DNA from: Trichormus variabilis 0441
GTDB taxonomy: Bacteria > Cyanobacteriota > Cyanobacteriia > Cyanobacteriales > Nostocaceae
Assembly: GCF_009856605.1 (NCBI RefSeq)
Contig: NZ_CP047242.1
Location: 5,956,501 to 6,020,500 of the forward strand
Length of the DNA: 64,000 bases
Direction of reading: 5' to 3'
The translations under genes and the position numbers were made by a program. Below the pieces are notes generated by a model. That model was not told the origin of the DNA and did not search any database. It saw only the letters and a list, made by a program, of their open reading frames with translations. Shown here in pieces: positions 35,948 through 48,074 of this stretch (its first letter is position 1; each line of letters starts with the position of its first letter).

Positions 35948-35993
35948 TAATGTGACTGCCAACCAATGGCGGCGAGAAGAATAAATGACATAA

Positions 35994-36161
35994 TTAAAGT
36001 ACACCAAAAAACCAGTCCATCCGTTCTGCCCAGAGTAGCAGCAGAATTGCTTGTAATAATCCTGGGATAAGTTCTTGCAGTTCATTATCCACTGGTGTTT
36101 CGTCAGAGTCTGGTAGTTCGTCGGCTGAAGGTAAGTACCTTGGCAAGTTGAAGTTTAGCAT
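35994..36161 (-). pseudogene. N-terminal remnant of a Uma2 family (DUF820) gene
   Basis: The minus-strand frame MLNFNLPRYLPSADELPDSD, then TPVDNELQELIPGLLQAIL and ERMDWFFGV, matches the conserved start of one cyanobacterial Uma2 subfamily, in which the text normally continues about 180 more residues with the PD-(D/E)XK core. Here it stops right after FFGV, and no continuation is seen in the next 100 bases, which hold the inverted repeat at 35895. It is a truncated, inactive gene. Confidence 0.7.
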
Positions 36162-36275
36162 GACGGGTTGCCCCAAAATCTTCTACACCAGTGTTTTCAT
36201 CAGCATTATAGCGGTTTCTTTGGGGTGGAGTGTGGCTTCACCCCCACACCCTCACACCCCTACACCCTGACACCC

Positions 36276-36443
36276 TTAGAGGTTGTTTGAAAAGTGATTG
36301 GCTGTGATTTTAAGCACTCGTTGATCCCCCCTAACCCCCCTTAAAAAGGGGGGAAATGAATCAAAATCCCCCTTTTTAAGGGGGATTTTGGGGGATCTAA
36401 AATGTTTTGCTACCAAGCATAGGACTTTTCAAACATCCTCTTA
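36276..36443. mobile_element. MITE-like element inserted in a short tandem repeat
   Basis: GAGGTTGTTTGAAAAGT at the left (36279-36295) and its near-exact complement at the right (36424-36440) form terminal inverted repeats. The flanks are TTA on both sides, a probable target duplication. The interior contains a long foldback (CCCCCCTTAAAAAGGGGGG and CCCCCTTTTTAAGGGGG). C-rich tandem repeats continue on each side. It has no coding capacity and is about 162 bases. Confidence 0.75.
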
Positions 36444-36461
36444 CACCCCTACACCCTTACA

Positions 36462-36501
36462 CCCCCATACCCCCATACCCCCATACCCCTATACCCCCAC
36501 A
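36462..36501. repeat. Octamer short tandem repeat (CCCCCATA)
   Basis: Five 8-base units (three CCCCCATA, CCCCTATA, CCCCCACA), complement of the GGGGTATA type. Related CACACCC-type units lie at 36241-36275 and 36441-36461 on either side of the MITE-like element. Confidence 0.85.
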
Positions 36502-36645
36502 CCTACACTCTGATATCCTCTAGTACATGGTGTGAGTGAAGGTTAAGTTGTTATTAAAACGCAGATTTTTTGCTGAGGTGTAACGAATAAAGTCTAAACT
36601 AAAAAGTCTTGTGCAGCAAAACTTGTCACTATAAATGATGTAATC

Positions 36646-38226
36646 ATGTCTAAGGTTCTCGTCTCCGATCCTATTGACCAGGCTGGCATTGACATTCTCT
36701 CGCAAGTCGCTACTGTTGATGTCAATACAGGTCTCAAACCAGCAGAATTAATAGAAATTATTGGTCAGTATGACGCGTTAATGATTCGTTCGGGTACGCG
36801 CGTCACGCAAGAAATTATTGAAGCAGGTACACAGCTGAAAATCATCGGTCGTGCCGGTGTGGGTGTGGATAATGTAGATGTTCCGGCTGCTACTCGTCGA
36901 GGAATTGTTGTTGTCAATTCTCCTGAGGGGAACACCATCGCCGCCGCCGAACACGCCTTGGCAATGATGCTGTCATTATCTCGCCACATCCCCGATGCTA
37001 ACGCTTCCGTGAAACGCGGTGAGTGGGATCGCAAAACTTTCGTGGGTGCGGAAGTTTACAAAAAAACTTTAGGGGTTGTGGGTTTAGGCAAAATTGGTTC
37101 CCATGTGGCTACTGTTGCGAAAGCAATGGGAATGAAATTGTTAGCTTACGATCCCTTCATTTCGACTGAACGGGCTGAACAACTTGGTTGTCAGTTAGTA
37201 GATTTAGATTTGCTGATGCAGCAATCTGACTATATCACCCTGCACATTCCCAAAACCCCAGAAACCACCCACATCATCAACGCCACCACTCTGGCGAAAA
37301 TGAAGCCCACCGCCCGGATTATCAACTGCGCCCGTGGGGGAATCATCGATGAAGCAGCTTTAGCCGCAGCCGTTAAAGAGGGGAAAATTGCTGGGGCGGC
37401 GCTGGATGTGTTCGAGTCAGAACCACTGGGTGAATCAGACTTAAGGGCGATCGGTAAGGATATTATCCTTACTCCCCACTTGGGTGCATCCACCACAGAA
37501 GCCCAGGTGAATGTAGCTATTGACGTAGCGGAACAAATCCGCGATGTGTTGTTGGGTTTACCCGCACGTTCCGCCGTCAACATCCCCGGACTCGGCCCCG
37601 ATGTGTTGGAAGAACTCAAACCCTATATGCAGCTAGCGGAAACTTTGGGTAAGTTGGTAGGACAGTTAGCCGGTGGGCGAGTAGAACTACTCACCGTCCG
37701 CTTACAAGGTGAACTCGCTACTAATAAGAGTCAGCCTTTAGTAATTGCTTCCCTGAAAGGATTACTACACCAAGCCCTACGGGAACGAGTAAACTACGTC
37801 AACGCCAACATAGAAGCCAAGGAACGGGGAATCCGAGTTATTGAAACCCGCGACGCTTCCGCCCGTGACTATGCTGGTTCCCTACGCTTGGAAGCAACAG
37901 GAACCTTAGGCACTCATTCTGTCACTGGTGCATTGCTAGGCGATAAGGAAATTCACCTCACCGACGTTGATGGCTTCCCGATTAACGTCCCACCAAGCAA
38001 ATATATGTTGTTTACCTTGCACCGTGATATGCCAGGAATCATTGGCAAACTCGGTTCCTTACTGGGCAGCTTTAATGTCAATATTGCCAGTATGCAGGTA
38101 GGGCGCAAAATCGTCCGTGGTGATGCCGTTATGGCTCTCAGCATTGATGATCCCTTACCAGATGGCATTTTGGCGGAAATCACCAAAGTACCCGGCATCC
38201 GGGACGCGTACACAGTAACACTATAG
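36646..38226 (+). CDS. serA: D-3-phosphoglycerate dehydrogenase
   Basis: The 526-residue enzyme oxidises 3-phosphoglycerate to 3-phosphohydroxypyruvate, the first step of serine synthesis. It has the long form: catalytic domain with NAD motif GVVGLGKIGSHVA, Arg/Glu/His catalytic residues in NCARGGIIDEAAL and LTPHLGAST, then an intervening allosteric-substrate-binding domain (about 325-445) and a C-terminal ACT domain (HRDMPGIIGKLGSLLGSFNV) that usually gives serine feedback. Start ATG is at 36646. prmA follows about 80 bases later. Confidence 0.96.
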   Translation: MSKVLVSDPIDQAGIDILSQVATVDVNTGLKPAELIEIIGQYDALMIRSGTRVTQEIIEAGTQLKIIGRAGVGVDNVDVPAATRRGIVVVNSPEGNTIAAAEHALAMMLSLSRHIPDANASVKRGEWDRKTFVGAEVYKKTLGVVGLGKIGSHVATVAKAMGMKLLAYDPFISTERAEQLGCQLVDLDLLMQQSDYITLHIPKTPETTHIINATTLAKMKPTARIINCARGGIIDEAALAAAVKEGKIAGAALDVFESEPLGESDLRAIGKDIILTPHLGASTTEAQVNVAIDVAEQIRDVLLGLPARSAVNIPGLGPDVLEELKPYMQLAETLGKLVGQLAGGRVELLTVRLQGELATNKSQPLVIASLKGLLHQALRERVNYVNANIEAKERGIRVIETRDASARDYAGSLRLEATGTLGTHSVTGALLGDKEIHLTDVDGFPINVPPSKYMLFTLHRDMPGIIGKLGSLLGSFNVNIASMQVGRKIVRGDAVMALSIDDPLPDGILAEITKVPGIRDAYTVTL

Positions 38227-38304
38227 GAGTCAGTAATCAGAACTCAGAAGTCAGCAGAAATAGTTTCTCCTGACTCCTGAATTCTGGATTCTCAATTTTC
38301 AACA

Positions 38305-39225
38305 ATGGCAAACACTTGGTGGGAAATACAGATTTTATGTGAATCGGCGCTGGAAGACTCTGTTTCTTGGCGACTAGAAGATTTTGGTTGTCGTGGTACA
38401 GCTAGCGAAAGTAAGGGTGATTCTTGCTTGGTTAAGGGTTATTTGCCGATATTTCAAGCACAGTTATTAGATTTGGCGGCGCTGGGGTTATGGTTGCAGC
38501 AAGATGCCCTGTGTATAGGATTATCTTCTCCTACCTTGACTTGGCAACTCATTGATGAGGAAGATTGGGCGAGTAGTTGGAAACAATATTGGCATCCGCA
38601 AGAAATAGGCGATCGCTTCCTCATCAATCCCGCATGGCTACCATCACCAGAAAACTACGATAGGTTAGTCATCCGCCTCGACCCCGGTGTAGCATTTGGT
38701 ACAGGAAACCATGCTACCACTCAATTATGTCTAGAATCTCTAGAAATGAGATTGAGTCAGGTTCCAAAATCATTTGTTAGTAAAGATGCAGGTCAAGAAC
38801 CTGTGATAATTGCGGATATTGGTTGTGGTTCTGGTATCCTTTCGATTGGGGCAATTCTATTAGGCGCAGAGAAAGTCTATGCAGTAGATACCGACCCCTT
38901 AGCCGTGCAGTCAACCTTCAGCAATCGCGCCCTCAACGAGGTCAACCCAGAACGCCTCGTACCAGCAGAAGGTAGCGTAGATATCTTAAAGAAACTGATT
39001 GAACGCCCGGTAGATGGAATTGTCTGCAATATTCTCGCTGATGTAATTATTCAATTAGTCCCAGAAATCAGCGAGATATCTAAACCTAGTACTTGGGCTA
39101 TTTTTAGCGGGATTTTAGTTGAACAATCTACTTCTGTTGTTGAGGCTTTAGAAAAACACGGTTGGGTAGTCGCTACTATGTGGAAACGCAAAGAATGGTG
39201 CTGCTTAAATGTCAGGCGTACTTAA
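38305..39225 (+). CDS. prmA: Ribosomal protein L11 methyltransferase
   Basis: The 306-residue SAM-dependent methyltransferase has an N-terminal substrate-recognition domain ([20 protein letters not shown]). The class I core has [20 protein letters not shown], the acidic VDTDPLAV and the catalytic-loop NILADVI. PrmA trimethylates L11 on the 50S subunit. [16 protein letters not shown] motif is typical. It may be transcribed with serA, 78 bases upstream. Confidence 0.95.
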   Translation: MANTWWEIQILCESALEDSVSWRLEDFGCRGTASESKGDSCLVKGYLPIFQAQLLDLAALGLWLQQDALCIGLSSPTLTWQLIDEEDWASSWKQYWHPQEIGDRFLINPAWLPSPENYDRLVIRLDPGVAFGTGNHATTQLCLESLEMRLSQVPKSFVSKDAGQEPVIIADIGCGSGILSIGAILLGAEKVYAVDTDPLAVQSTFSNRALNEVNPERLVPAEGSVDILKKLIERPVDGIVCNILADVIIQLVPEISEISKPSTWAIFSGILVEQSTSVVEALEKHGWVVATMWKRKEWCCLNVRRT

Positions 39226-39439
39226 CTTATCAAGATTATGAATAGAGTGAGAGTGATGAGGTTCCGTCCACTATCGCTTTCTCTCATTTATAGCTGGGGA
39301 CTGGGGACTAGGTGAAAAGTCCTGTTGTGTCTAGGTTGTATAATCTATTGATGTCCTAACACTACTGGCAACAGCTATAATGCCATGCTGTTTCCGTTAA
39401 AATATTTAAATATGTCTTTCCTCTGGGCTTGGCAATTTT

Positions 39440-39766
39440 ATGACACTTCAGAAGTTAGAATCACAACTACTTGCCTTGACACCAAACGAGAAAGCACAGG
39501 CAATTCAGTTACTTGCTCAAAGTTTGGGCAACCCTTGGCGAGGGATTGAGAAAACTGCCTATGTGTGTGGTGGGGATGCGTGTATTACCGGAACCCGTAT
39601 TCCTGTTTGGGTTTTAATTAATGCACGTAGGTTAGGTATTAGTGAAGCTCAACTTTTAAAAGACTATCCCACTTTATCTGCAACTGACTTAACTAACGCT
39701 TGGTTTTATGCCACAGTATACCCAGAAGAAATTGAAACAGCCATTCGGGAGAATGAAGAAGACTAA
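39440..39766 (+). CDS. DUF433 domain protein, probable antitoxin
   Basis: 108 residues. Residues 1-40 are a basic helical region and 45-100 are a DUF433 fold (CGGDACITGTRIPVWVLINA, LLKDYPTLSATDLTNAWFYA), a winged HTH-like domain common in antitoxins. Its TAA overlaps the ATG of the next gene (TAATG), so translation is coupled. Together with the DUF5615 protein it makes a familiar cyanobacterial toxin-antitoxin pair. Confidence 0.85.
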   Translation: MTLQKLESQLLALTPNEKAQAIQLLAQSLGNPWRGIEKTAYVCGGDACITGTRIPVWVLINARRLGISEAQLLKDYPTLSATDLTNAWFYATVYPEEIETAIRENEED

Positions 39767-40107
39767 TGGCTCGTTTATATGCAGATGAACAGTTTCCGTT
39801 AGAGGTTGTGGTGTACTTGCGTGAGTTAAAACATGACGTTCTGACTGTACAAGAAGCCGGAAAAGCTAATTCAAGAATTCCCGATGATGAAGTTCTCGCA
39901 TTTGCAAGTAGTAACCAAAGAGTTGTTTTAACTCTCAATCGCAGGGACTTCAAACGCTTGCATAAATCCCACTCCGATCATGCTGGTATTATTATTTGTA
40001 CAGACGATGCCGCAAGAAATGAGTTAGCAAAACGAATTAACGGTGCGATTTTAGCAGGAGAACCATTGTCAGGAAAATTAATTAGTGTCGTTAGACCTGC
40101 CAAATAA
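39766..40107 (+). CDS. DUF5615 PIN-like protein, probable toxin
   Basis: The 113-residue protein starts MARLYADEQFPLEVVVYLRE, the LxxDEnxP motif of DUF5615 proteins, related to PIN ribonucleases. Further acidic positions are in EAGKANSRIPDDEVLAFA and LTLNRRDF. PIN-like toxins cut RNA, but activity is unproved for DUF5615. It overlaps the DUF433 gene by one base. A palindrome at 40167 follows. Confidence 0.83.
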   Translation: MARLYADEQFPLEVVVYLRELKHDVLTVQEAGKANSRIPDDEVLAFASSNQRVVLTLNRRDFKRLHKSHSDHAGIIICTDDAARNELAKRINGAILAGEPLSGKLISVVRPAK

Positions 40108-40166
40108 AATCAGTTCGGTAGATTGATTTGAGCATTCAACCTCTCTACCTAATAATAATTAATATG

Positions 40167-40192
40167 TAGAGATGCAAATATTTGCATCTCTA
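40167..40192. repeat. GTAGAGA palindrome, copy 2
   Basis: The perfect 26-base palindrome is made of arm TAGAGATGCAAAT and its complement with no loop; a G precedes. It lies between the convergent ends of the DUF5615 and thioredoxin genes. Confidence 0.8.
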
Positions 40193-40204
40193 ACTTAATA
40201 TTTA

Positions 40205-40531
40205 CTAAACAAAACTTTGCAGACGCTGTACTAAATCGGGCGTTTGCAATACACCTTCAATTCGATCAACTGGTTTACCTTGTTTGAACAATACTAGTGT
40301 TGGTAGAGCGTAGATTTGATACTGAGTTGCTAACTCTGTGTATTTTTCCGTGTCAATTTTGACAATTCGTATGCGGTCTTTAAGTTGATTGTTTACTTGT
40401 TGTAAAATTGTCGCCATCATCTGACAGGGGCCACACCAGTCAGCATAAAAGTCTACTAAAACAGGTAAATCAGAACCAGATAGCATCTCTTCAAAGCTGT
40501 TGAACTGTTTTTTCTCAGTCATGTGACACAC
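40205..40531 (-). CDS. trxA: Thioredoxin
   Basis: 108 residues with the standard active site FYADWCGPCQMMATIL, the cis-Pro in YALPTLVLFKQG and the usual length. It reduces disulfides in the cytoplasm and is recycled by thioredoxin reductase (NADPH or ferredoxin type). Cyanobacteria have several thioredoxins and I cannot assign the m, x or y type. The Asp before the WCGPC and Gln after it differ slightly from the m type. It starts with MCHMTEKKQ; an internal Met (MTEKKQ) is possible. Confidence 0.93.
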   Translation of the reverse strand: MCHMTEKKQFNSFEEMLSGSDLPVLVDFYADWCGPCQMMATILQQVNNQLKDRIRIVKIDTEKYTELATQYQIYALPTLVLFKQGKPVDRIEGVLQTPDLVQRLQSFV

Positions 40532-41650
<1,119 letters not shown>

Positions 41651-41749
41651 TGAGTGCAGACTGATGTTAGTAGTAGCGGGGAGTTCAGCCCGTGCTGACT
41701 GCTAAGTAAAATATTCTGCCCCCTGCTCCCTGCTCCCTGCTCCCAACCA

Positions 41750-42844
41750 TCAGGACTGCTGACGGATTCTTTGCCAGACTGTAAAGCCAAGCAGCAGAAT
41801 AATGCTAATGGCGGTGGTAACTATGACCATGATGCTCATCCCTTGGACTCTCATGGCTAGTAAGTTGCACACCAAAGTGATTGACCACAAGGTAAATGCC
41901 GCATGACGTTGGGACAACCCCCAAGCCAGTAAACGGTGGTGTAGGTGGTCTTTGCCGGGGGTACTCAAGGGGTTTTTACCTGCTAGCAGCCGTCTGATAA
42001 ACACTTGGGTTGTATCCAGTACTGGCAACAGCAAAAACAAAACGGTAGGGCCAAGAGCAAATATAGTATTCCTTTGCAGGCTACCTAAAATACTAGTTGC
42101 AGCCAGGACATAACCAAAAAAGTATGCTCCAGCATCACCCATGATGATTTTTGAGGGATGGAAGTTATGACGCAGAAAGCCTAATGCCCCACCACCTAAG
42201 GCAGCCAAAACTAAGGTAGCCGCAGCCTTATTAGGGAATTGGGCAGATACGCCTAACAAACTCATGGCAGTGATAAAACTAATGCCCCCTGCCAATCCAT
42301 CCATCCCATCCATCAAGTTGACGGCATTGGTAATACCCACAACCCACAGCACAGTCAGCAACATTGAGAGAACGGAGTCGATGGGTGTGCCGAAATCCAC
42401 ATCAACGACAATGCCATTAGCAACTAGTAATAAAGCTGTGATAATTTGCGTCCACAACCGTACAGAGGGGGGTAATCCGAACTGATCGTCAATAAAGCCG
42501 ATCAAGACTAGGATCGAACCCCCTAGTAAAATAGTCAATACTTGAGCTAAAACGTTTTGTAGCTCAATGGGTCGCAAGAGGCTAGCTAACACCAATGCGG
42601 CAATTACTCCCGCGTAAATGGCTAAACCCCCTGCATTCGGCAACGGTTCTCGATTGAGTCGTCGGGCGTTTGGTTGGTCAGCCCAACCTACCCGCAAGGC
42701 AAATTTACGTACCGTGGGAATCAAACGCCACGTTACCAACCAAGCCAACATAAACGTGAATACTACTGCCAACCAGCCGGAACCGCTAGGGTCAGCAATG
42801 CCTATAGACCTAAGGGAGTTGTAGATATTCATCTCCCAATTCAA
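41750..42844 (-). CDS. Polyprenyl-phosphate GlcNAc-1-phosphate transferase (WecA/TagO/MraY family)
   Basis: This 364-residue integral membrane enzyme has about 11 spans. Family motifs: IDDQFGLPPSVRLWTQ, the catalytic NLMDGMDGLAGG and the metal-binding IMGDAGAYFFGY; DHLHHRLLAWG is the C-terminal His motif. It transfers a sugar-1-phosphate onto undecaprenyl phosphate. The sequence is the WecA/TagO type (surface polysaccharide) rather than MraY. It is divergent from groEL. Confidence 0.9.
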   Translation of the reverse strand: MNWEMNIYNSLRSIGIADPSGSGWLAVVFTFMLAWLVTWRLIPTVRKFALRVGWADQPNARRLNREPLPNAGGLAIYAGVIAALVLASLLRPIELQNVLAQVLTILLGGSILVLIGFIDDQFGLPPSVRLWTQIITALLLVANGIVVDVDFGTPIDSVLSMLLTVLWVVGITNAVNLMDGMDGLAGGISFITAMSLLGVSAQFPNKAAATLVLAALGGGALGFLRHNFHPSKIIMGDAGAYFFGYVLAATSILGSLQRNTIFALGPTVLFLLLPVLDTTQVFIRRLLAGKNPLSTPGKDHLHHRLLAWGLSQRHAAFTLWSITLVCNLLAMRVQGMSIMVIVTTAISIILLLGFTVWQRIRQQS

Positions 42845-42932
42845 CCATTACTGCCAGTATCCTACATGAGCATCAAGTGTATATTAATCAATTTTTTTTA
42901 CTTCCACACATGATTTAAAGTTTTTCAGGTTC

Positions 42933-44674
<1,742 letters not shown>

Positions 44675-44713
44675 TCCTCCCTGAACCTATAGCGATGCAG
44701 TTGAGTTAAATAG

Positions 44714-44762
44714 ACCTAACCCCCAACCCCTTCCCTTGCAGGGAAGGGGAGTAAGAATCAAA
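44714..44762. repeat. Partial copy of the 136-base dispersed repeat
   Basis: CCTAACCCCCAACCCCTTCC followed by CTTGCAGGGAAGGGG and AGTAAGAATCAAAA, in the orientation of the 63249 copy but without its inserts. The CCCTTGCAGGG centre forms a hairpin. Confidence 0.7.
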
Positions 44763-44776
44763 ATAGCCAAACATTA

Positions 44777-44836
44777 GGGGCAACTTCACTGCGATCGCCT
44801 GCTGTTGTGCAGGTAAACCCAGGGAAGCTGCCCCTT
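44777..44836. other. Structured element between groEL and heme oxygenase
   Basis: AGGGGCAACTTC (44777-44788) pairs with GAAGCTGCCCCT (44825-44836), 11 of 12 positions. Inside is a second hairpin CCTGC..GCAGG (44799-44814). TTTAA follows. It might be the groEL transcript end or a structured RNA. Confidence 0.45.
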
Positions 44837-44897
44837 TAAGTTACAAAGATTTACACTAATTGAACAAAATTCAAAAATCTTGAATTTTGCATTGGTA

Positions 44898-45614
44898 TTA
44901 CTCAGCCGTAGCTAGTTCGGTAGCGCCGCGTGTGCGCTTGCGAGTCAAGGTGTTGTAAAGCATCATGCCGATCGCCTTGATTAAGTTCCCTTCTAGTTCT
45001 TGGAACATTTTCATGTTCATCCCAAAGGCGGCGTTAGCTTCATCAACAATGCGATCGGCTGTCGCTTCATCAATTGCCAACTCATCTAAAGTTTGACGAT
45101 ATTTAGCTTTAAAAGCTTTCTCGTCAGTAATATCTGCGAACTCATAAAAGGCGGTTCCTTGCCCGTCATTCAAATTCATCGCTGTCACAGCAATGTTTTT
45201 GAGAATTTGTCCCCCGGATAAATCACCTAAATAACGGGTGTAAGAGTGGGCAATCAACAGTTCTGGTTCGGTTGCAGAGATTTCCCGAATGCGTTGTACG
45301 TAAGCTTCACCTGCTGGCGATAATTGGATTTGTTCGCGCCAGTTAGCGCCGTAATAGTAACTCAGGTCTTGCTCTAGAGTCTGCTTACGATTCAGTTGGG
45401 AAAAGTTGATTTTAGAAACAATTGGGTGCTGGCTATGCTTTTCCATCTCCTCTTCCATTGCCGAGTAGATGTAGTAGAAGTTAGCTACTAGCTTCCGATA
45501 AGAGTTCTTTTCTACCACTCCTTTTAAGAAGCATTTGACAAAACCTACATTTTCTGCCATTGTGTGGGCTTTTTTCGTACCTACACGTAGTTTGTTTGCT
45601 AAATTGCTGCTCAT
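44898..45614 (-). CDS. ho1: Heme oxygenase
   Basis: The 238-residue enzyme opens heme to biliverdin IX-alpha, CO and iron, using ferredoxin. The proximal His is in KLRVGTKKAHTMAENVGFVK, and the distal helix is SYTRYLGDLSGGQILKNIA. Biliverdin is the precursor of phycocyanobilin for phycobilisomes and for the bilin-binding photoreceptor encoded at 59845. Length is typical of cyanobacterial HO1; it is convergent with groEL. Confidence 0.96.
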   Translation of the reverse strand: MSSNLANKLRVGTKKAHTMAENVGFVKCFLKGVVEKNSYRKLVANFYYIYSAMEEEMEKHSQHPIVSKINFSQLNRKQTLEQDLSYYYGANWREQIQLSPAGEAYVQRIREISATEPELLIAHSYTRYLGDLSGGQILKNIAVTAMNLNDGQGTAFYEFADITDEKAFKAKYRQTLDELAIDEATADRIVDEANAAFGMNMKMFQELEGNLIKAIGMMLYNTLTRKRTRGATELATAE

Positions 45615-46429
45615 ACTAAATTTCTCAACCTTAAAAGGTCAACTGCCAGAGTTTTAAATTACGGACGGCTAAAAAATGCCACTAAAACGTAACATTAGAA
45701 CTATTTGATGAGAATTTATATTAATATTTTTTAAGTAACTAAAATTTGTACTTTTGTTAAGTAAACAGCAAATCAAGCCAGTAAAAATGCCAATACCAAG
45801 AAAAATTTTCGGGGAGAGCCGCATTCAGGGAAATGCGATCGCTGGAGTAAACCGTGGAATTTATGATACTTCTGTAAAGTTACCAAGTAGTACTGGCGAC
45901 TATTGAAGTCAGGAGTTAAACTGAAGAGCATTAAAACTCAGTAAATAAAATCTTCATAAAATATTGACAATACCATCTTTTTTTTAAGTAATTTCACTTA
46001 AGCAAAACGTGAAAAATAAATTTGTTTTTCAGAAAAAAATAACTATTATAAAAGCAAATCAAAAAAGTCTTGACTCTTAGTTATTGAATCTGACTTTTCA
46101 CGGGATCTGGGAAACACCTGTCCAAACCTCTCTCCTGTAAGGAGAAGCAACTGCGTTGGGTGGGTTTCCCGACAGTTACGCAAGTGGCGAAGAAGCTTTG
46201 ATTATTGCTTCCCTTTCCTAGTAGGGAAGGGGTTGGGGGTTAGGCTTCACCTTAACTTTTCCACGTAGCTTGAAAAGTCAGAGTTATTGAATAGAGTGTA
46301 AATTTACGTGAGAGCGATAGAAACTGAGGACTGAGAACTGGGTTGTTTACTCAGCACTCAATACTTAAAATCTGTCGAACTGGCGTTAAAGTAATAATTC
46401 TTAGTGTGATGTGAGGGGTGTTTAAAATT
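45615..46429. other. Long gene-free stretch between ho1 and glmM
   Basis: About 815 bases. It holds the diverged dispersed repeat at 46111-46244. The remainder is AT-rich with no frame or RNA I can support. GTGAGGGG at 46410-46417 is the glmM ribosome site. Confidence 0.5.
46111..46244. repeat. Diverged copy of the 136-base dispersed repeat with an insert
   Basis: Same order as 33060: GAAACACCTGTCCAAACCTC, then TCCTGTAAGGAGAAG, later TTGCTTCCCTTTCC and GGGAAGGGGTTGGGGGTTAG. About 40 extra bases at 46148-46189 (CTGCGTTGGGTGGGTTTCCC and GACAGTTACGCAAGTGGCG) interrupt it. Confidence 0.65.
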
Positions 46430-47902
46430 ATGGTTTCATCTATAACTCGGATTCAGAACTACGTAATAGATGGTGCAGCTACATCTGATGGATTAGCAAC
46501 AGTCCTTGAGAGCAACTTTGCACCTAGTTTAATATCTCTACCAGCAACGCCTCTTTTTGGTACAGATGGTATTCGTGGCAAGGTGGGGGAATTACTTAGT
46601 GCGCCGTTAGCGTTGCAAATTGGTTTTTGGGCAGGCGTAGTTTTACGTAGTCACGCTGGTCAATTAAGACCAGTAATCTTAGGGCAGGATTCCCGTAACT
46701 CTAGCGATATGTTGGCGATGGCTTTAAGTGCAGGGTTAACCGCCGCCGGGCTAGAAGTTTGGTATTTAGGGTTATGTCCTACTCCTTGCGTGGCTTATTT
46801 AACTAGTGTGAGTGAAGCCATAGGTGGTGTGATGATTTCTGCTAGTCACAACCCTCCCGAAGATAACGGGATTAAAATTTTTGGTGCTAATGGTGGGAAG
46901 TTATCCCAGGCTTTGCAGGCAGAAATTGAAAAAGGTTTGCGGGGAAATCTGCCAATTACCAGTAATGTCAGTAATTGTGGACGGCATTACTCACGCCGGG
47001 AATTGGTGAAAGATTACGGCGAAGCTTTAAAACGACCCTGGCAAAATAAAGTGAATCTTCAGGGAATGAAGGTTGTACTGGATTTAGCTTGGGGTGCAGC
47101 CGTTGGGTTAGCACCGTCGGTATTTGCAGAGATGGGGGCAGAAGTTATTTCCCTGCATAATGCCGCAGATGGCGATCGCATCAACGTTAACTGCGGTTCC
47201 ACCCACCTAGAAATGTTGCAAGCGGCTGTTCAAGAACATAACGCCGATTTAGGTTTTGCCTTTGATGGCGATGCCGATCGCGTTTTGGCTGTAGATCCTA
47301 CCGGCCGTCCTGTAAATGGGGACTATATCTTGTACCTGTGGGGATTGCACCTCAAACAACAAAACCAACTCCCAGACAACTTGATTGTTTCCACCGTCAT
47401 GGCAAACCTGGGCTTTGAGAAAGCTTGGCAGCAACAGGGTGGTAAATTAATTCGCACCGCCGTTGGTGATCAATATGTGCAAGCAGAAATGATCAAAACT
47501 GGGGCAATGTTGGGGGGTGAACAATCAGGACACATTCTTTGTAGTCATTATGGGATGACTGGGGATGGCTTGTTAACAGCCTTACACTTGGCAAGTTTGG
47601 TCAAACAATCTGGTGTTTCCTTAGCCGAATTGATAGACCAAAGCTTCCAGACCTATCCTCAATTATTGCGGAACGTGCGAGTTGTAGACCGCGATCGCCG
47701 CCTGAATTGGCAAAACTGCACACCAGTACAACAGGCGATCGCTCTTGCCGAGAAAGCAATGGGTGATACTGGTAGAATTTTAGTTAGGGCATCCGGTACA
47801 GAACCCGTCATCAGAGTCATGGTAGAAGCCGCCAACGCCGAACTAGCTAACTATTGGACAAATGAACTAGTAGCCCAGGTACAACAACACCTAGCGCCTT
47901 AA
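46430..47902 (+). CDS. glmM: Phosphoglucosamine mutase
   Basis: 490 residues from ATG 46430, behind GTGAGGGG; the in-frame GTG at 46418 is less likely. Motifs: [14 protein letters not shown], the active Ser in [15 protein letters not shown], metal loop [10 protein letters not shown], substrate loop GGEQSGHI and phosphate-binding [13 protein letters not shown]. GlmM interconverts glucosamine-6- and -1-phosphate for UDP-GlcNAc and peptidoglycan. A 45-residue N-terminal extension precedes the family start. rtcA lies 172 bases further on the same strand. Confidence 0.94.
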   Translation: MVSSITRIQNYVIDGAATSDGLATVLESNFAPSLISLPATPLFGTDGIRGKVGELLSAPLALQIGFWAGVVLRSHAGQLRPVILGQDSRNSSDMLAMALSAGLTAAGLEVWYLGLCPTPCVAYLTSVSEAIGGVMISASHNPPEDNGIKIFGANGGKLSQALQAEIEKGLRGNLPITSNVSNCGRHYSRRELVKDYGEALKRPWQNKVNLQGMKVVLDLAWGAAVGLAPSVFAEMGAEVISLHNAADGDRINVNCGSTHLEMLQAAVQEHNADLGFAFDGDADRVLAVDPTGRPVNGDYILYLWGLHLKQQNQLPDNLIVSTVMANLGFEKAWQQQGGKLIRTAVGDQYVQAEMIKTGAMLGGEQSGHILCSHYGMTGDGLLTALHLASLVKQSGVSLAELIDQSFQTYPQLLRNVRVVDRDRRLNWQNCTPVQQAIALAEKAMGDTGRILVRASGTEPVIRVMVEAANAELANYWTNELVAQVQQHLAP

Positions 47903-47990
47903 CTGAGTTCGACACTTCCCATCCTTGAGGCAGAGGGGAAGGGAGCAGGGAGCAGGGGGCAGGGGGAGCAGGGGAGGCAGGGGGAGAAGT

Positions 47991-48032
47991 CCCCAATCCC
48001 CAATCCCCAATCCCCAATCCCCAATCCCCAGT
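47991..48032. repeat. Heptamer short tandem repeat (CCCCAAT)
   Basis: Five CCCCAAT units and one CCCCAGT, preceded at 47940-47988 by GGGAGCA-type units. It lies between glmM and rtcA. The same heptamers are inside the GH65 fusion gene at 25900. Confidence 0.9.
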
Positions 48033-48074
48033 CCCCAAAAATTTTGAATTGATTCATCGCCCAGACCACTGAGT

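Noticed and set aside
36241..36510. CRISPR-like array of short repeats
   Set aside because: Units are 7-8 bases with no unique spacers, so these are simple tandem repeats, not a CRISPR.
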